Shown here piece after piece: positions 1 through 6,119 of a stretch of 7,045 nt of DNA. Position 1 is the stretch's first letter. Each line of letters starts with the position of its first letter. The DNA comes from JARFPW01 sp035464655 (GTDB taxonomy: Bacteria; Gemmatimonadota; Gemmatimonadetes; Palauibacterales; Palauibacteraceae): assembly GCA_035464655.1 (NCBI GenBank), contig DATHRZ010000075.1, positions 1 through 7,045 of the forward strand, read 5' to 3'. The translations under genes and the position numbers were made by a program. The notes below the pieces were generated by a model. That model made no database searches. It had not been told where the DNA came from and saw nothing but the letters and a program-made list of their open reading frames with translations.

Positions 1-275
1 CGCGGGCGTTCGCGGGTCAGCGTCGCCGGGTCGGCCGGAGGTTCGAAGGTTCCGGCGACCGTCGCCCGGCAGGAGGCGTCCGGCTCGTCTCCGATCATCA
101 GGGCGTCGCCCACGTCCAGAGCCGATCGGGCCGCGAACGCCCGTTCGACGAGAACTTCGAGATCGGCAGGGCACCTGTTCGCCGATTCCTGGGTGAGCGC
201 GAGGCCCGCGGACCCGAGCTGCAGGGCGACAACGAGCGGGACCAGCTTCCGGGCCGGCAGCTTCGGACGACACAT
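1..275 (-). CDS. Secreted protein of unknown function, N-terminal part (runs off left edge)
   Basis: Reading leftwards from an ATG at 275-273, the frame stays open to the window edge, giving 91 complete codons. The product begins MCRPKLPARKLVPLVVAL, with a basic n-region, a hydrophobic core and a small-residue stretch near residues 21-28. This is a classic Sec signal peptide, with cleavage likely near residues 25-29. The mature start contains two cysteines (NRCPADLEVL and DASCRATVAG), which could form a disulphide in the periplasm. I do not recognise the family. Codons favour G/C in the third position, as in the neighbouring genes, whereas the other frames give Arg/Ser/Pro-rich nonsense. The start is chosen because the signal peptide begins there. 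The upstream ribosome site is weak (GAGAG about 10 bases before), and the frame is open further upstream, so an earlier start is possible. The gene diverges from the protease gene across about 500 bases. Confidence 0.7.
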   Translation of the reverse strand, partial: MCRPKLPARKLVPLVVALQLGSAGLALTQESANRCPADLEVLVERAFAARSALDVGDALMIGDEPDASCRATVAGTFEPPADPATLTRERP

Positions 276-770
276 GGGGGCAGACTCTCGGGCCCGACCC
301 TTCTCGTCAACCTGCGTTCGTCGTCCGTGGCCTCGTAGCTGTCGGACGAGCGCCACAGTTCGGGACGGCCGCCATGTGCGTCCCCGACGTCCCGGCCCTA
401 CCCGTGGGATGACGGCCGCATAAGTATGGGACGAGCGGAGTCGCTGTATTGACGAGGCGGCAAGCGATCGACCCGAGGCATAATCCCTGCTTCCTCACCC
501 GGTGGACCGAACGCGTGGGGTATGGCTCCGCGGCGGCCCGACCCGAGCTCGACTCAGAAAAGGGGCAGACGGATGAGACAGGCATCTCTGCCACGCTCAG
601 CGACGTCGGTTCGTCGATCAGCGGCTCGAACATCGCCGGCGCCTGAGTCGACCGATGGGACCGATCCGTTCGGCGCCGGATGGTCGAGTGGCGGGTGAAC
701 CGTTCGGACGATTACATTTCGAGTCCCGAGTTTGCGGGGCCGAGGATGCACTCCAGACGAGGGACACCGA
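276..770. other. Divergent intergenic region without a convincing gene
   Basis: No reading frame here has coding-like composition: the candidates are rich in Arg, Ser, Pro and Thr, with no recognisable domain or signal peptide. The region must hold the promoters of the leftward secreted protein and the rightward protease. Visible structure is limited. A 7-bp inverted repeat (CGGGACG at 361-367, CGTCCCG at 388-394) has a 20-base loop. A short open frame at 573-698 (41 codons) follows an AAGGGG, but its codon use does not look genuine. A TACATT at 713-718 might be a -10 element for the protease gene, but no good -35 partner is seen. Nothing stronger is visible. Confidence 0.5.
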
Positions 771-2345
771 ATGAACGTCCGACCGATCCTCAATCGGGCT
801 CTGCTTTTCGGAGCCGCCGCCCTGTTCGCCGCCGCCTGCGGCGAGACCCCCCATCCGACCGATTCTGGTCCGACGACCGCAGAGATAGGATCCGCGCACG
901 CCGACATCGCCGCCGCTCTGGTCGTCCACGAACGACATACCCCCGACCTGATGAAGATCGAGGGCGTCGTCGGCACCGGGCTCGGCATCGACGGCGAGAA
1001 TCCGCGCATTCGTGTTTATACCGTGCACGGCAACGTGCGCGGTATTCCCGACCACGTGGACAACGTCCCGGTCGAGCGCGTGGTGACCGGCCTGATCGTC
1101 GCGGGTGACATCAACAATCCGGCGAGCCGCGAACGCCCGGCCCCGAACGGTTTCTCGATCGGACACCCCGACATCACGGCCGGCACGATGGGCGCGATCG
1201 TTCGCGATGCGGACGATGTCTGCTACGCGCTCAGCAACAACCACGTGCTCGCCAACAGCAACGACGCGTCGATCGGTGACAGCGCCCTCCAGCCGGGTCC
1301 GTTCGACGGAGGATCCGACCCGGCCGACGCCATCGGCACGCTGGCGGACTTCGAACCGATCTCGTTCAGCAGCGACAATCAGATGGACGCGGCGATCGCC
1401 GAGCTGTTCGATGCGTCCAGCGTGACCGGTTCCACACCAGGTTACGCCTACGACGCACCCGGAACGTCGACGGTGAGCGCGTCGGTCGGGGTGAACGTAC
1501 AGAAGTTCGGGCGCACGACCGCCCACACGACGGGCCAGGTGGCCGAGATCGGCGTGACGGTCAGCGTGTGCTACGTGACCCGCGGGCCGTTCATGTGTGC
1601 GGCCGCCGCCACGTTTGTCGACCAGTTCACGATCACGCCGGGCAGCTTCAGCGCCGGTGGCGATTCGGGCTCGCTGATCGTCACCGACGACGGCAGCGCG
1701 AACCCCGTCGGGCTCCTGTTCGCGGGCTCCGATACGCGCACGATCGCCAACCCGATCGATCCGGTGCTCGACCGGTTCAGCGCCGTCATCGAACCGAATA
1801 CGGCCAATTGCAGCAATGGCGACGGTGGCGACCCGCCGGCCAACAATCCGCCGACGGCGGACTTCTCGTTCTCGGCCGACGGCCTGGCTGTCGACTTCAC
1901 CGACGAGAGCGGCGATTCCGACGGGAGCGTCGTGCAGTGGAGTTGGAACTTCGGTGACGGCAACACGTCCACGGCGCAGAATCCGTCGCACACGTACGCG
2001 GCCGACGGCACATACCCCGTGACCCTGACGGTTACCGACGACGACGGCGCCACCGACCAGGTTTCGCAGGACGTGTCGGTAGCCGACGGCGGCGATCCGC
2101 CGGGCGGCTTCACGCTGTCGGTCAGCGCCTACAAGGTGCGCGGCGTGCACCACGTCGACCTCACCTGGGACGGTGCCGGCTCCAGCCAGGTCGACATCGT
2201 CCGCGACGGGAGCATCGTGGACACGACGGCCAACGACGGCGCGTACACCGACAACACCGACAATCGCGGCGGCGGAAGCTACAGGTACCAGGTGTGCGAG
2301 GCCGGGACGTCGACGTGCTCGAATGAAGCGACGGCGAGCTTCTGA
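771..2345 (+). CDS. Secreted NAL1-like trypsin-fold serine protease with PKD and Fn3-like C-terminal modules
   Basis: The protein has 524 residues. ATG 771 is preferred over a TTG at 732 because GAGGGA lies 7 bases upstream and the signal peptide begins there. The signal peptide ends in FAAAC (Cys23), a plausible though non-ideal lipobox, so the protein is probably exported and perhaps lipid-anchored. Residues about 53-112 form a leading domain with the motif IEGVVGTGLGID. The catalytic domain spans about 135-340. The triad is read as His158 in LSNNHVLA, Asp206 in QMDAAIAEL and Ser299 in GGDSGSLIV. Cys267 and Cys276 could form a disulphide. Residues about 358-437 are a PKD domain (PPTADFSF, then WNFGDG at 392-397, then HTYAADGTYPVTLTV). 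Residues about 447-524 look like an Fn3-type beta module ending CSNEATASF. PKD and Fn3 modules usually bind surfaces or polymers. The catalytic fold matches bacterial proteins related to plant NAL1, whose substrates I do not know. The next gene overlaps its 3' end. Confidence 0.85.
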   Translation: MNVRPILNRALLFGAAALFAAACGETPHPTDSGPTTAEIGSAHADIAAALVVHERHTPDLMKIEGVVGTGLGIDGENPRIRVYTVHGNVRGIPDHVDNVPVERVVTGLIVAGDINNPASRERPAPNGFSIGHPDITAGTMGAIVRDADDVCYALSNNHVLANSNDASIGDSALQPGPFDGGSDPADAIGTLADFEPISFSSDNQMDAAIAELFDASSVTGSTPGYAYDAPGTSTVSASVGVNVQKFGRTTAHTTGQVAEIGVTVSVCYVTRGPFMCAAAATFVDQFTITPGSFSAGGDSGSLIVTDDGSANPVGLLFAGSDTRTIANPIDPVLDRFSAVIEPNTANCSNGDGGDPPANNPPTADFSFSADGLAVDFTDESGDSDGSVVQWSWNFGDGNTSTAQNPSHTYAADGTYPVTLTVTDDDGATDQVSQDVSVADGGDPPGGFTLSVSAYKVRGVHHVDLTWDGAGSSQVDIVRDGSIVDTTANDGAYTDNTDNRGGGSYRYQVCEAGTSTCSNEATASF

Positions 2346-2640
2346 CGCCTGGCGGAAACTCAGGCGAGCGATCGTCCCGGCGGGTCTCGCTGCCGGGGCG
2401 GTCGTCTTCGCCACCTGCGCGTCGAACACCATGACCATCGAACGGGCCTTGGCCGAGCACACCGACGCCTGGATGGAGATCGACGGCGTCGAGGGCACGG
2501 GCATCGGCCTGTGCGACGACGAACCCTGCATCAAGATCTTCGTGTCGCGGCCGCCCGAGGAGTTCGGCGGTGTGTTGCCCGACAGCGTGGAAGGTCACGC
2601 CGTGCGCCTCGAACCCACCGGCCGGTTCGAGCCGCGGTGA
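2323..2640 (+). CDS. Small exported protein repeating the protease's leading domain
   Basis: The protein has 105 residues. ATG 2323 lies 23 bases inside the end of the protease gene, in another frame. No ribosome site is visible, so translation is probably coupled to the protease stop at 2343-2345. Residues 1-15 are strongly basic and 16-33 hydrophobic (IVPAGLAAGAVVFATC), an export signal or anchor. Cys32 is preceded by FAT, a poor lipobox, so lipidation is doubtful. Residues 46-100 align with residues 56-107 of the upstream protease: HTDAWMEIDGVEGTGIG here against HTPDLMKIEGVVGTGLG there, then [R/K]I[R/F]V-like strands, a PD, and a VxG[H/P]. Cys64 and Cys69 in CDDEPC could form a disulphide absent from the protease copy. 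There is no catalytic domain. By context it may inhibit, chaperone or dock with the protease, like a detached propeptide (inference). An alternative is a cell-surface protein that merely shares the fold. The next in-frame ATG, at 2431, would remove the signal. Confidence 0.75.
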   Translation: MKRRRASDAWRKLRRAIVPAGLAAGAVVFATCASNTMTIERALAEHTDAWMEIDGVEGTGIGLCDDEPCIKIFVSRPPEEFGGVLPDSVEGHAVRLEPTGRFEPR

Positions 2641-2719
2641 CGGCCTGCCCGGCGCGGTGAGCGGCGAAGCGCGGGAACCCCACGACGGCGCGCCCGATCT
2701 CACGCGCTGAACCACCGGG
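2641..2719. other. Convergent intergenic gap
   Basis: This is the gap between the 3' end of the small exported protein gene and the 3' end of the sigma-54 activator gene, where transcripts from both sides should stop. It is GC-rich and has no strong hairpin followed by a T-run. GGTGAG near 2656 could pair imperfectly with CTCAC near 2699. Termination here may be Rho-dependent. Confidence 0.35.
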
Positions 2720-4084
2720 CTACAGGTCGTACTTGCGTCGGCGCCGCCACAGGGTGGTGGGTGAGACTCCGAGGACTTCCGAGGCATCTTCGATCGTGGG
2801 CGTCCGGTCGAGCACGTGGCGGATGTAGCGCTTCTCCATCTCCTCCAGGGTGACGAGACCACCGTCGTCGAGACCCGGAAGCGGTCCCGATCTTCCGGTG
2901 GCGACCGAGAACTCCTCGGCCCCGACCACGTCGGAGCGCGACAGGACGACGGCGCGCTCGATCGCATTGTCCAGCTCGCGCGCGTTGCCCGGCCAGTCGT
3001 GTTCACGGAGGAGCTTGCGCGCCTCGTCGGTGAACTCGAGCGGGCGGTTGTAGCGGGCCGAGTAATGCAGCAGGAAGTGCTCGGCCAGCGCCTCCACGTC
3101 TTCCGGCCGTTCGCGAAGTGGCGGCAGCTCGAGGTTAACCACGTTCAGGCGGTAGAACAGGTCCTCACGAAAGTTCCCCGCGCGCAGCTCCGCCTCGAGG
3201 TCGGCGTTGGTGGCGGCGATGACCCGAACGTCCGCCGACCGCGTCTGAGTGTCGCCCAGGCGCTCGTATTCGCGGTCCTGTAGAAAGCGGAGCAGCTTTG
3301 CCTGGATGCCCGGGTCGAGATCGCCGATCTCGTCCAGGAACAGAGTACCGCCTTCAGCGACGGCGATCTTGCCCGACTCGGTCTTCACCGCGCCCGTGAA
3401 CGCGCCCCGCACGTGGCCGAACAGCTCGCTGCGGAGGAGCTCTGAGGACAGGGCCGGGCAGTGGACGACGACGAACGCCTCTTCCGCTCGCTTGCTCCAT
3501 CCGTGGATGGCGCGGGCGAGCACGCCTTTTCCGGTGCCGCTCTCGCCGGTCAGCAGCACGTTGACGTCGCTTTCGGCCGCGCTGCGGGCTTCCGACAGAA
3601 CGCGCCGCAGGGCCGGCGAGTCGCTCGACAACATCGGCGGCGGCCCGCGCCGCGTCACCTGCGCCTCGAGTGACCGGATCCGTTGCTCGAGTCGGCGCTG
3701 CTCGGCCACCCGCTCGGCTACCGCGCGCAACTCGATCGGCCGCAGCGGCTTGGTGATGAAGTCGTAAGCGCCTTCCTGGATCGCCTTCACCGCGCTCTCG
3801 ATCGTACCGTGGCCGGTGATCAGGACGATCTTCAACCACGGCGAGATCCGCAGGAAGTCGCTGATCAGGTCGATGCCCGACTGGCCGTCGAGTCGCAGGT
3901 CGATCAGCAGGAGGTCGTAGACTCCGTTCCTCGCGAACTCCTTCGCTTCGTCCACGTCACCGGTCGCCGTGACGTCGTGCTCGCTCGAGGCGAAGCATTC
4001 CTCGATGGACTCGCGCACGACGGCCTCGTCATCGAGCACCAGAATCTCTAAGCCCTCGCGGCGTGCCCGGGCGGGAGTCGTCAT
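2720..4084 (-). CDS. NtrC-family sigma-54-dependent response regulator, AlgB-like
   Basis: A 454-residue protein of normal length and architecture. Residues 12-128 are the receiver, with acidic Asp18/Asp19, phospho-acceptor Asp62 in LLLIDLRL, Thr90 and Lys112. Residues about 151-380 are the AAA+ ATPase: Walker A GESGTGKG at 180-187, the sigma-54 contact motif GAFTGA at 227-232, Walker B GGTLFLDE at 245-252, then RVIAATN and FREDLFYRLN. The C-terminus (about 431-451, ASEVLGVSPTTLWRRRRKY) is a Fis-type helix-turn-helix. The ending LEEMEKRYIRHVL...TPTIEDASEVLGVSPTTLWRRR strongly recalls AlgB, but orthology cannot be shown here, so no symbol is given. It should hydrolyse ATP to open RNA polymerase-sigma-54 promoters from upstream sites. 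Its ATG overlaps the kinase stop as ATGA (4084-4081) and no separate ribosome site is visible, so translation is coupled. The nearest candidate targets are the -24/-12 sites at 6023 and 5823. Confidence 0.93.
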   Translation of the reverse strand: MTTPARARREGLEILVLDDEAVVRESIEECFASSEHDVTATGDVDEAKEFARNGVYDLLLIDLRLDGQSGIDLISDFLRISPWLKIVLITGHGTIESAVKAIQEGAYDFITKPLRPIELRAVAERVAEQRRLEQRIRSLEAQVTRRGPPPMLSSDSPALRRVLSEARSAAESDVNVLLTGESGTGKGVLARAIHGWSKRAEEAFVVVHCPALSSELLRSELFGHVRGAFTGAVKTESGKIAVAEGGTLFLDEIGDLDPGIQAKLLRFLQDREYERLGDTQTRSADVRVIAATNADLEAELRAGNFREDLFYRLNVVNLELPPLRERPEDVEALAEHFLLHYSARYNRPLEFTDEARKLLREHDWPGNARELDNAIERAVVLSRSDVVGAEEFSVATGRSGPLPGLDDGGLVTLEEMEKRYIRHVLDRTPTIEDASEVLGVSPTTLWRRRRKYDL

Positions 4085-5280
4085 GACGCGGGTATGCTTG
4101 CTACACGGTTGGCCGCAGCCTCGCGGCGGAAGGGAATGACCAGCGAGACGCGAGTTCCGACGCCCGGTTCGCTCTCGAGCTCGATGTCTCCCCCCAGGTC
4201 GCGGGCGATATCGCGCGAGAGCGCGAGTCCGAGCCCGCTGCCCGATTCCGGATCGCTGCCGCGCACCCCGAACTGGAACAGCGAATCGCCGATCGCCGGG
4301 TCGACACCTCGTCCGTTGTCGGCCACGGTGATTCGGACCCGGTCGGATCCGTCCTCCACGCCGTCCTCGGTCTCCACCTGGATCTGCACCCAGCGCTCGT
4401 CCTTGTTCTCGTCGGCGAACTTCAGCGCATTGTCGACGAGGTTGAGCAGGATCATGCTGACGCGAGAGCTGGGAACCAGGACGTCGGGAACGCCGTGGAC
4501 CTCCACTTCGACGTTCGATGGAACGCTACGGATGCCGCTGACCACGCCGTGAACGATGTCGGGTAGCGGAAGCCAGGTCGGGTCGTTGGGGTCGTCCGCG
4601 GCCCCGGTGATGATGTCCCTGACCACGTCCACCGTTTCCAGCGCCTGCTCGATGCTGCGGAGTACCAGCCCCGCCAGTCGCCGCCGACGCTCGACGTCGA
4701 CGTAGTCCTCGGCCAGCAACTCGGCGGCCGTTTGCGCGGAGCCCAGTTGATTCCGCAACTCGTGGCGCAGCACGGCGGCGAACGTCGTCGTCTGAAGCAT
4801 CCGATCGCGCTGCTCGCGCGTCTCCCAGATCCTGTACGATCGAGCCGTTTCGTGGCCGAATCGCCCCACAGCTTCCTTGAGGTCGCTCATCACGGCGGCA
4901 AGGGTCGCGGGAGGGACGGCGATGTCGAAATCGGAGAGAGCCCGCTCGATGACTTCCTGGAGCAACGAGGCGAGCATCTCGTACTCGGCCAGCAGCTCGT
5001 TGACCCCGAAGCCCTGGTTTCGTCGGAGATGCACGAGCACGCCGATGTGGTCGCGGATCAGCTCGAGTGGAAGCTGGGCCTCCGAGTTCTCGACGGAGTC
5101 GGCGATCGCCTGCAGACATTCCGGGATGAGGTCGAGCAGCGACTCCGACGGCAGCACCTCTCGCCGATCGACGTCGAGGCGCCCGGAAACCGCGTCCACC
5201 CAGGCGGCTGTGACGCGGGGTGCCTCCCGACGCAGGGCGTCGGCGATGTAGCTGCGCAGCGTCCGCTCTGGTTTCCGCAT
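4081..5280 (-). CDS. Soluble sensor histidine kinase with RsbRD-like N-terminal domain
   Basis: A 399-residue protein with no transmembrane segment or signal peptide, so it should sense in the cytoplasm. Residues about 8-150 are an all-helical region resembling the RsbRD N-terminal domain of stressosome-type proteins (AWVDAVSGRL, LRRNQGFGVNELLAEYEML). The dimerisation/phospho-acceptor helix carries His173 in LRHELRNQLGSAQTAAELL. The ATP-binding domain shows the N box (NLVDNALKF, 280-288), G1 (ADNGRGVD, 320-327), an F box near 335-337 and G2 (GSGLGLALS, 347-355). All residues needed for activity appear present. It should phosphorylate the sigma-54 activator whose start overlaps its stop, and possibly the free receiver encoded upstream. 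ATG 5280 is the first possible start in the frame after the upstream gene, yet no Shine-Dalgarno-like sequence precedes it. This suggests low translation or coupling across the 95-base gap. Confidence 0.9.
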   Translation of the reverse strand: MRKPERTLRSYIADALRREAPRVTAAWVDAVSGRLDVDRREVLPSESLLDLIPECLQAIADSVENSEAQLPLELIRDHIGVLVHLRRNQGFGVNELLAEYEMLASLLQEVIERALSDFDIAVPPATLAAVMSDLKEAVGRFGHETARSYRIWETREQRDRMLQTTTFAAVLRHELRNQLGSAQTAAELLAEDYVDVERRRRLAGLVLRSIEQALETVDVVRDIITGAADDPNDPTWLPLPDIVHGVVSGIRSVPSNVEVEVHGVPDVLVPSSRVSMILLNLVDNALKFADENKDERWVQIQVETEDGVEDGSDRVRITVADNGRGVDPAIGDSLFQFGVRGSDPESGSGLGLALSRDIARDLGGDIELESEPGVGTRVSLVIPFRREAAANRVASIPAS

Positions 5281-5316
5281 GGTCGTCGTTCGGTGTGGAG
5301 GCTCGTGACAGAAAGG

Positions 5317-5330
5317 CGGGTCGAAACCCG
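5317..5330 (-). other. Small hairpin between receiver and kinase genes
   Basis: On the minus strand CGGGT-TTCG-ACCCG forms a perfect 5-bp stem with a UUCG loop, followed by CCTTTCT. It lies in the 95-base gap inside the operon. It could act as a weak attenuator or processing/stability element that lowers kinase expression relative to the receiver. The stem is short, and the T-run is too poor for an efficient terminator. Confidence 0.35.
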
Positions 5331-5375
5331 ATGCGGTTCAGTCTAGCCCGTCCGACGTCCGGCGGAAACCTCTGG

Positions 5376-5771
5376 TCAGCCGTTGCCTGCCGAGGGCAGG
5401 CTGCGCCGGAGCGCGCTCGGCCGTACCGGCTTCTCGATGAGATGATCGAACACGAGGCCGATCTGTCGTTCCTGCCCGATCGTGAGCTGGCGAGCCGTGA
5501 TCGCGATCAGGCACCGGTCGCCGAACGCCGGCCGGCGTCGGAGCGCCCGAGCGGCCTCGAGCCCGTCCATCCGCGGCATCGAAAGATCGCTGACGACGGC
5601 GTGGGGACGATGGAGCGCCGCCAGGCCCAGCAGTTCCACGCCATCCCGCGCTTCGAACACCGTCCAGCCGTCGGCACGGAGGAGATCGGCCAGAACTCGG
5701 CGCGTACTCGCGTGGTCATCGGCGATGATGACGATTCTCCCGCTTGTGATGACGCCTGTGCCGTCGGACAT
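5376..5771 (-). CDS. Stand-alone response-regulator receiver (CheY-like single domain)
   Basis: A 131-residue protein. The start is set at ATG 5771, because AAGGAGG lies 9 bases upstream and the receiver fold begins directly after it (GRIVIIADDHASTRRVL). The same frame stays open to 6101, but that upstream part is Arg-rich and crosses the promoter region, so it is not coding. Key residues are present: Asp18/Asp19, phospho-acceptor Asp62 in VVSDLSMPRMDG, Thr92 in IAITA, and Lys114 in LIEKPVRP. No output domain follows, so it must act by protein contact or as a phosphate sink or relay. It is the first gene of a minus-strand operon with the kinase (95 bases on) and the sigma-54 activator. The most likely phosphodonor is the kinase next door (inference). 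It may compete with the activator for phosphate, or pass phosphate to a partner outside the window. Confidence 0.9.
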   Translation of the reverse strand: MSDGTGVITSGRIVIIADDHASTRRVLADLLRADGWTVFEARDGVELLGLAALHRPHAVVSDLSMPRMDGLEAARALRRRPAFGDRCLIAITARQLTIGQERQIGLVFDHLIEKPVRPSALRRSLPSAGNG

Positions 5772-5780
5772 GCGTCCGGT

Positions 5781-5787
5781 CCTCCTT
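5781..5787 (-). promoter_or_regulatory. Strong ribosome binding site fixing the receiver start
   Basis: AAGGAGG on the minus strand, 9 bases before ATG 5771, is the best Shine-Dalgarno match in the window. It rules out the much longer frame that starts at 6101. Later genes of the same operon lack such a site, so the receiver is probably the most strongly translated of the three. Confidence 0.8.
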
Positions 5788-5808
5788 CCCCTTCTGCACC
5801 ATCTGCAT

Positions 5809-5823
5809 GCAAGACTGTGTCCA
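5809..5823 (-). promoter_or_regulatory. Candidate sigma-54 (-24/-12) promoter of the signalling operon
   Basis: The minus strand reads TGGACA-N5-TTGCA, with GG and GC separated by exactly 10 bases as sigma-54 requires. The -12 half (TTGCA) matches the consensus TTGCW fully. The -24 half keeps TGG but departs from GGCAC afterwards. The predicted transcript start is near 5797, leaving about 26 bases of leader that include the AAGGAGG site. If real, the operon encoding the sigma-54 activator is itself sigma-54-dependent. The match is weaker than that at 6023. Confidence 0.45.
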
Positions 5824-5870
5824 ACCGAAACGGCGCGACGGGACGGAGTTTGGCGACCAGTTAGCGTCGT

Positions 5871-5890
5871 CGGATCGTTCACGCGATCCG
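5871..5890. repeat. 7-bp inverted repeat, candidate activator site
   Basis: CGGATCG (5871-5877) and CGATCCG (5884-5890) are perfect inverted copies around a 6-base centre. The site lies about 50 bases upstream of the leftward -24 element and about 135 bases upstream of the rightward one, a usual distance for dimeric sigma-54 activators. Which protein binds is inferred from position only, and palindromes of this size are not rare in GC-rich DNA. Confidence 0.4.
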
Positions 5891-5910
5891 GACCTGAAAC
5901 ACGAAAGGTC
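5891..5910. repeat. 5-bp inverted repeat adjoining the first
   Basis: GACCT (5891-5895) and AGGTC (5906-5910) flank a 10-base centre, GAAACACGAA. It directly abuts the 7-bp inverted repeat and is nearly two helical turns long. It could be a second activator half-site pair or part of one larger operator. It is weak on its own. Confidence 0.25.
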
Positions 5911-6022
5911 GCTGCGAATCTCGCCGCTTCTCGACGCCCGGTGCACCCCCGAACCCGCGCAATCGTTGGCCTGCCGGGGTTTTCCGCGGCTGCGCGGTGG
6001 GAGGTGTCGGCCTGGCGAGGCA

Positions 6023-6037
6023 TGGCATATCGCTTGC
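6023..6037 (+). promoter_or_regulatory. Sigma-54 (-24/-12) promoter of the lipoprotein-DUF1328 operon
   Basis: TGGCAT-N5-TTGC closely matches the consensus TGGCAC-N5-TTGC: five of six bases in the -24 half and all four in the -12 half, with the exact 10-base GG-to-GC spacing. The predicted transcript start is near 6049, giving a leader of about 71 bases before ATG 6120. A sigma-54 activator gene lies in the divergent operon, which makes that protein the obvious candidate regulator (inference). Confidence 0.72.
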
Positions 6038-6045
6038 GACTCCAT

Positions 6046-6081
6046 GGTTGTACGGCGGAGCAGTGCGAGCCGCCTCCAACC
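6046..6081 (+). other. Hairpin in the predicted leader of the lipoprotein mRNA
   Basis: An outer stem GGTTG (6046-6050) / CAACC (6077-6081) and an inner stem GGCGG (6054-6058) / CCGCC (6070-6074) are separated by a small internal loop. If transcription starts near 6049, most of this structure would sit at the very 5' end of the mRNA and could protect it from decay. The ribosome site at 6107-6110 stays outside the structure. Confidence 0.4.
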
Positions 6082-6119
6082 TGACATTCCATGAACAACA
6101 ATCAGTGAGGTGCTTGGAC

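Larger units (their letters stand above)
5772..6119. promoter_or_regulatory. Divergent control region between signalling operon and lipoprotein operon
   Basis: This 348-base gap holds the start signals of both flanking operons and no convincing gene. In order: the ribosome site of the receiver gene (5781-5787), a leftward -24/-12-like element (5809-5823), adjoining inverted repeats (5871-5910), a GGTGCACC palindrome (5940-5947), a rightward -24/-12 element (6023-6037), a leader hairpin (6046-6081) and the GAGG ribosome site (6107-6110) of the lipoprotein gene. The spacing suits a sigma-54 activator bound in the middle and serving both directions, but no binding has been shown. Confidence 0.6.

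Noticed and set aside
460..474. GG-N10-GC pattern on the minus strand (GGGTCG-N5-TTGC), possible sigma-54 promoter for the left-edge gene
   Set aside because: The -24 half is poor and the site is about 185 bases from the start. Such matches are expected by chance in GC-rich DNA.
307..633. 108-codon minus-strand frame in the left intergenic region
   Set aside because: Low-complexity Thr/Arg/Pro-rich product with no recognisable feature.
449..646. 65-codon plus-strand frame in the left intergenic region
   Set aside because: No ribosome site, no domain or signal, and composition unlike the real genes nearby.
573..698. 41-codon plus-strand frame behind AAGGGG
   Set aside because: The ribosome-site match is fair, but the codons (AGA, TCA, ACA, CCA) and the Arg/Ser/Pro-rich product do not look coding. 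Kept only as a note.
716..731. TTCGAGTCCC resembling a tRNA T-loop
   Set aside because: The flanking bases do not form a T-stem, and no D-arm, anticodon arm or acceptor pairing is seen.
618..2534. Very long open frame (638 codons) on the minus strand opposite the protease gene
   Set aside because: It lies antisense to a gene with a clear signal peptide, catalytic triad and PKD domain. Its translation is Arg/Val/His-rich with no domain, a usual shadow of third-position GC bias.
2816..3283. 155-codon plus-strand frame opposite the sigma-54 activator
   Set aside because: It is a shadow of the well-conserved AAA+ coding sequence, with no ribosome site or domain of its own.
5772..6101. N-terminal extension of the receiver frame to an upstream start at 6101
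   Set aside because: The extension is Arg-rich without a domain and covers both promoter elements. The strong AAGGAGG before ATG 5771 fixes the shorter start.
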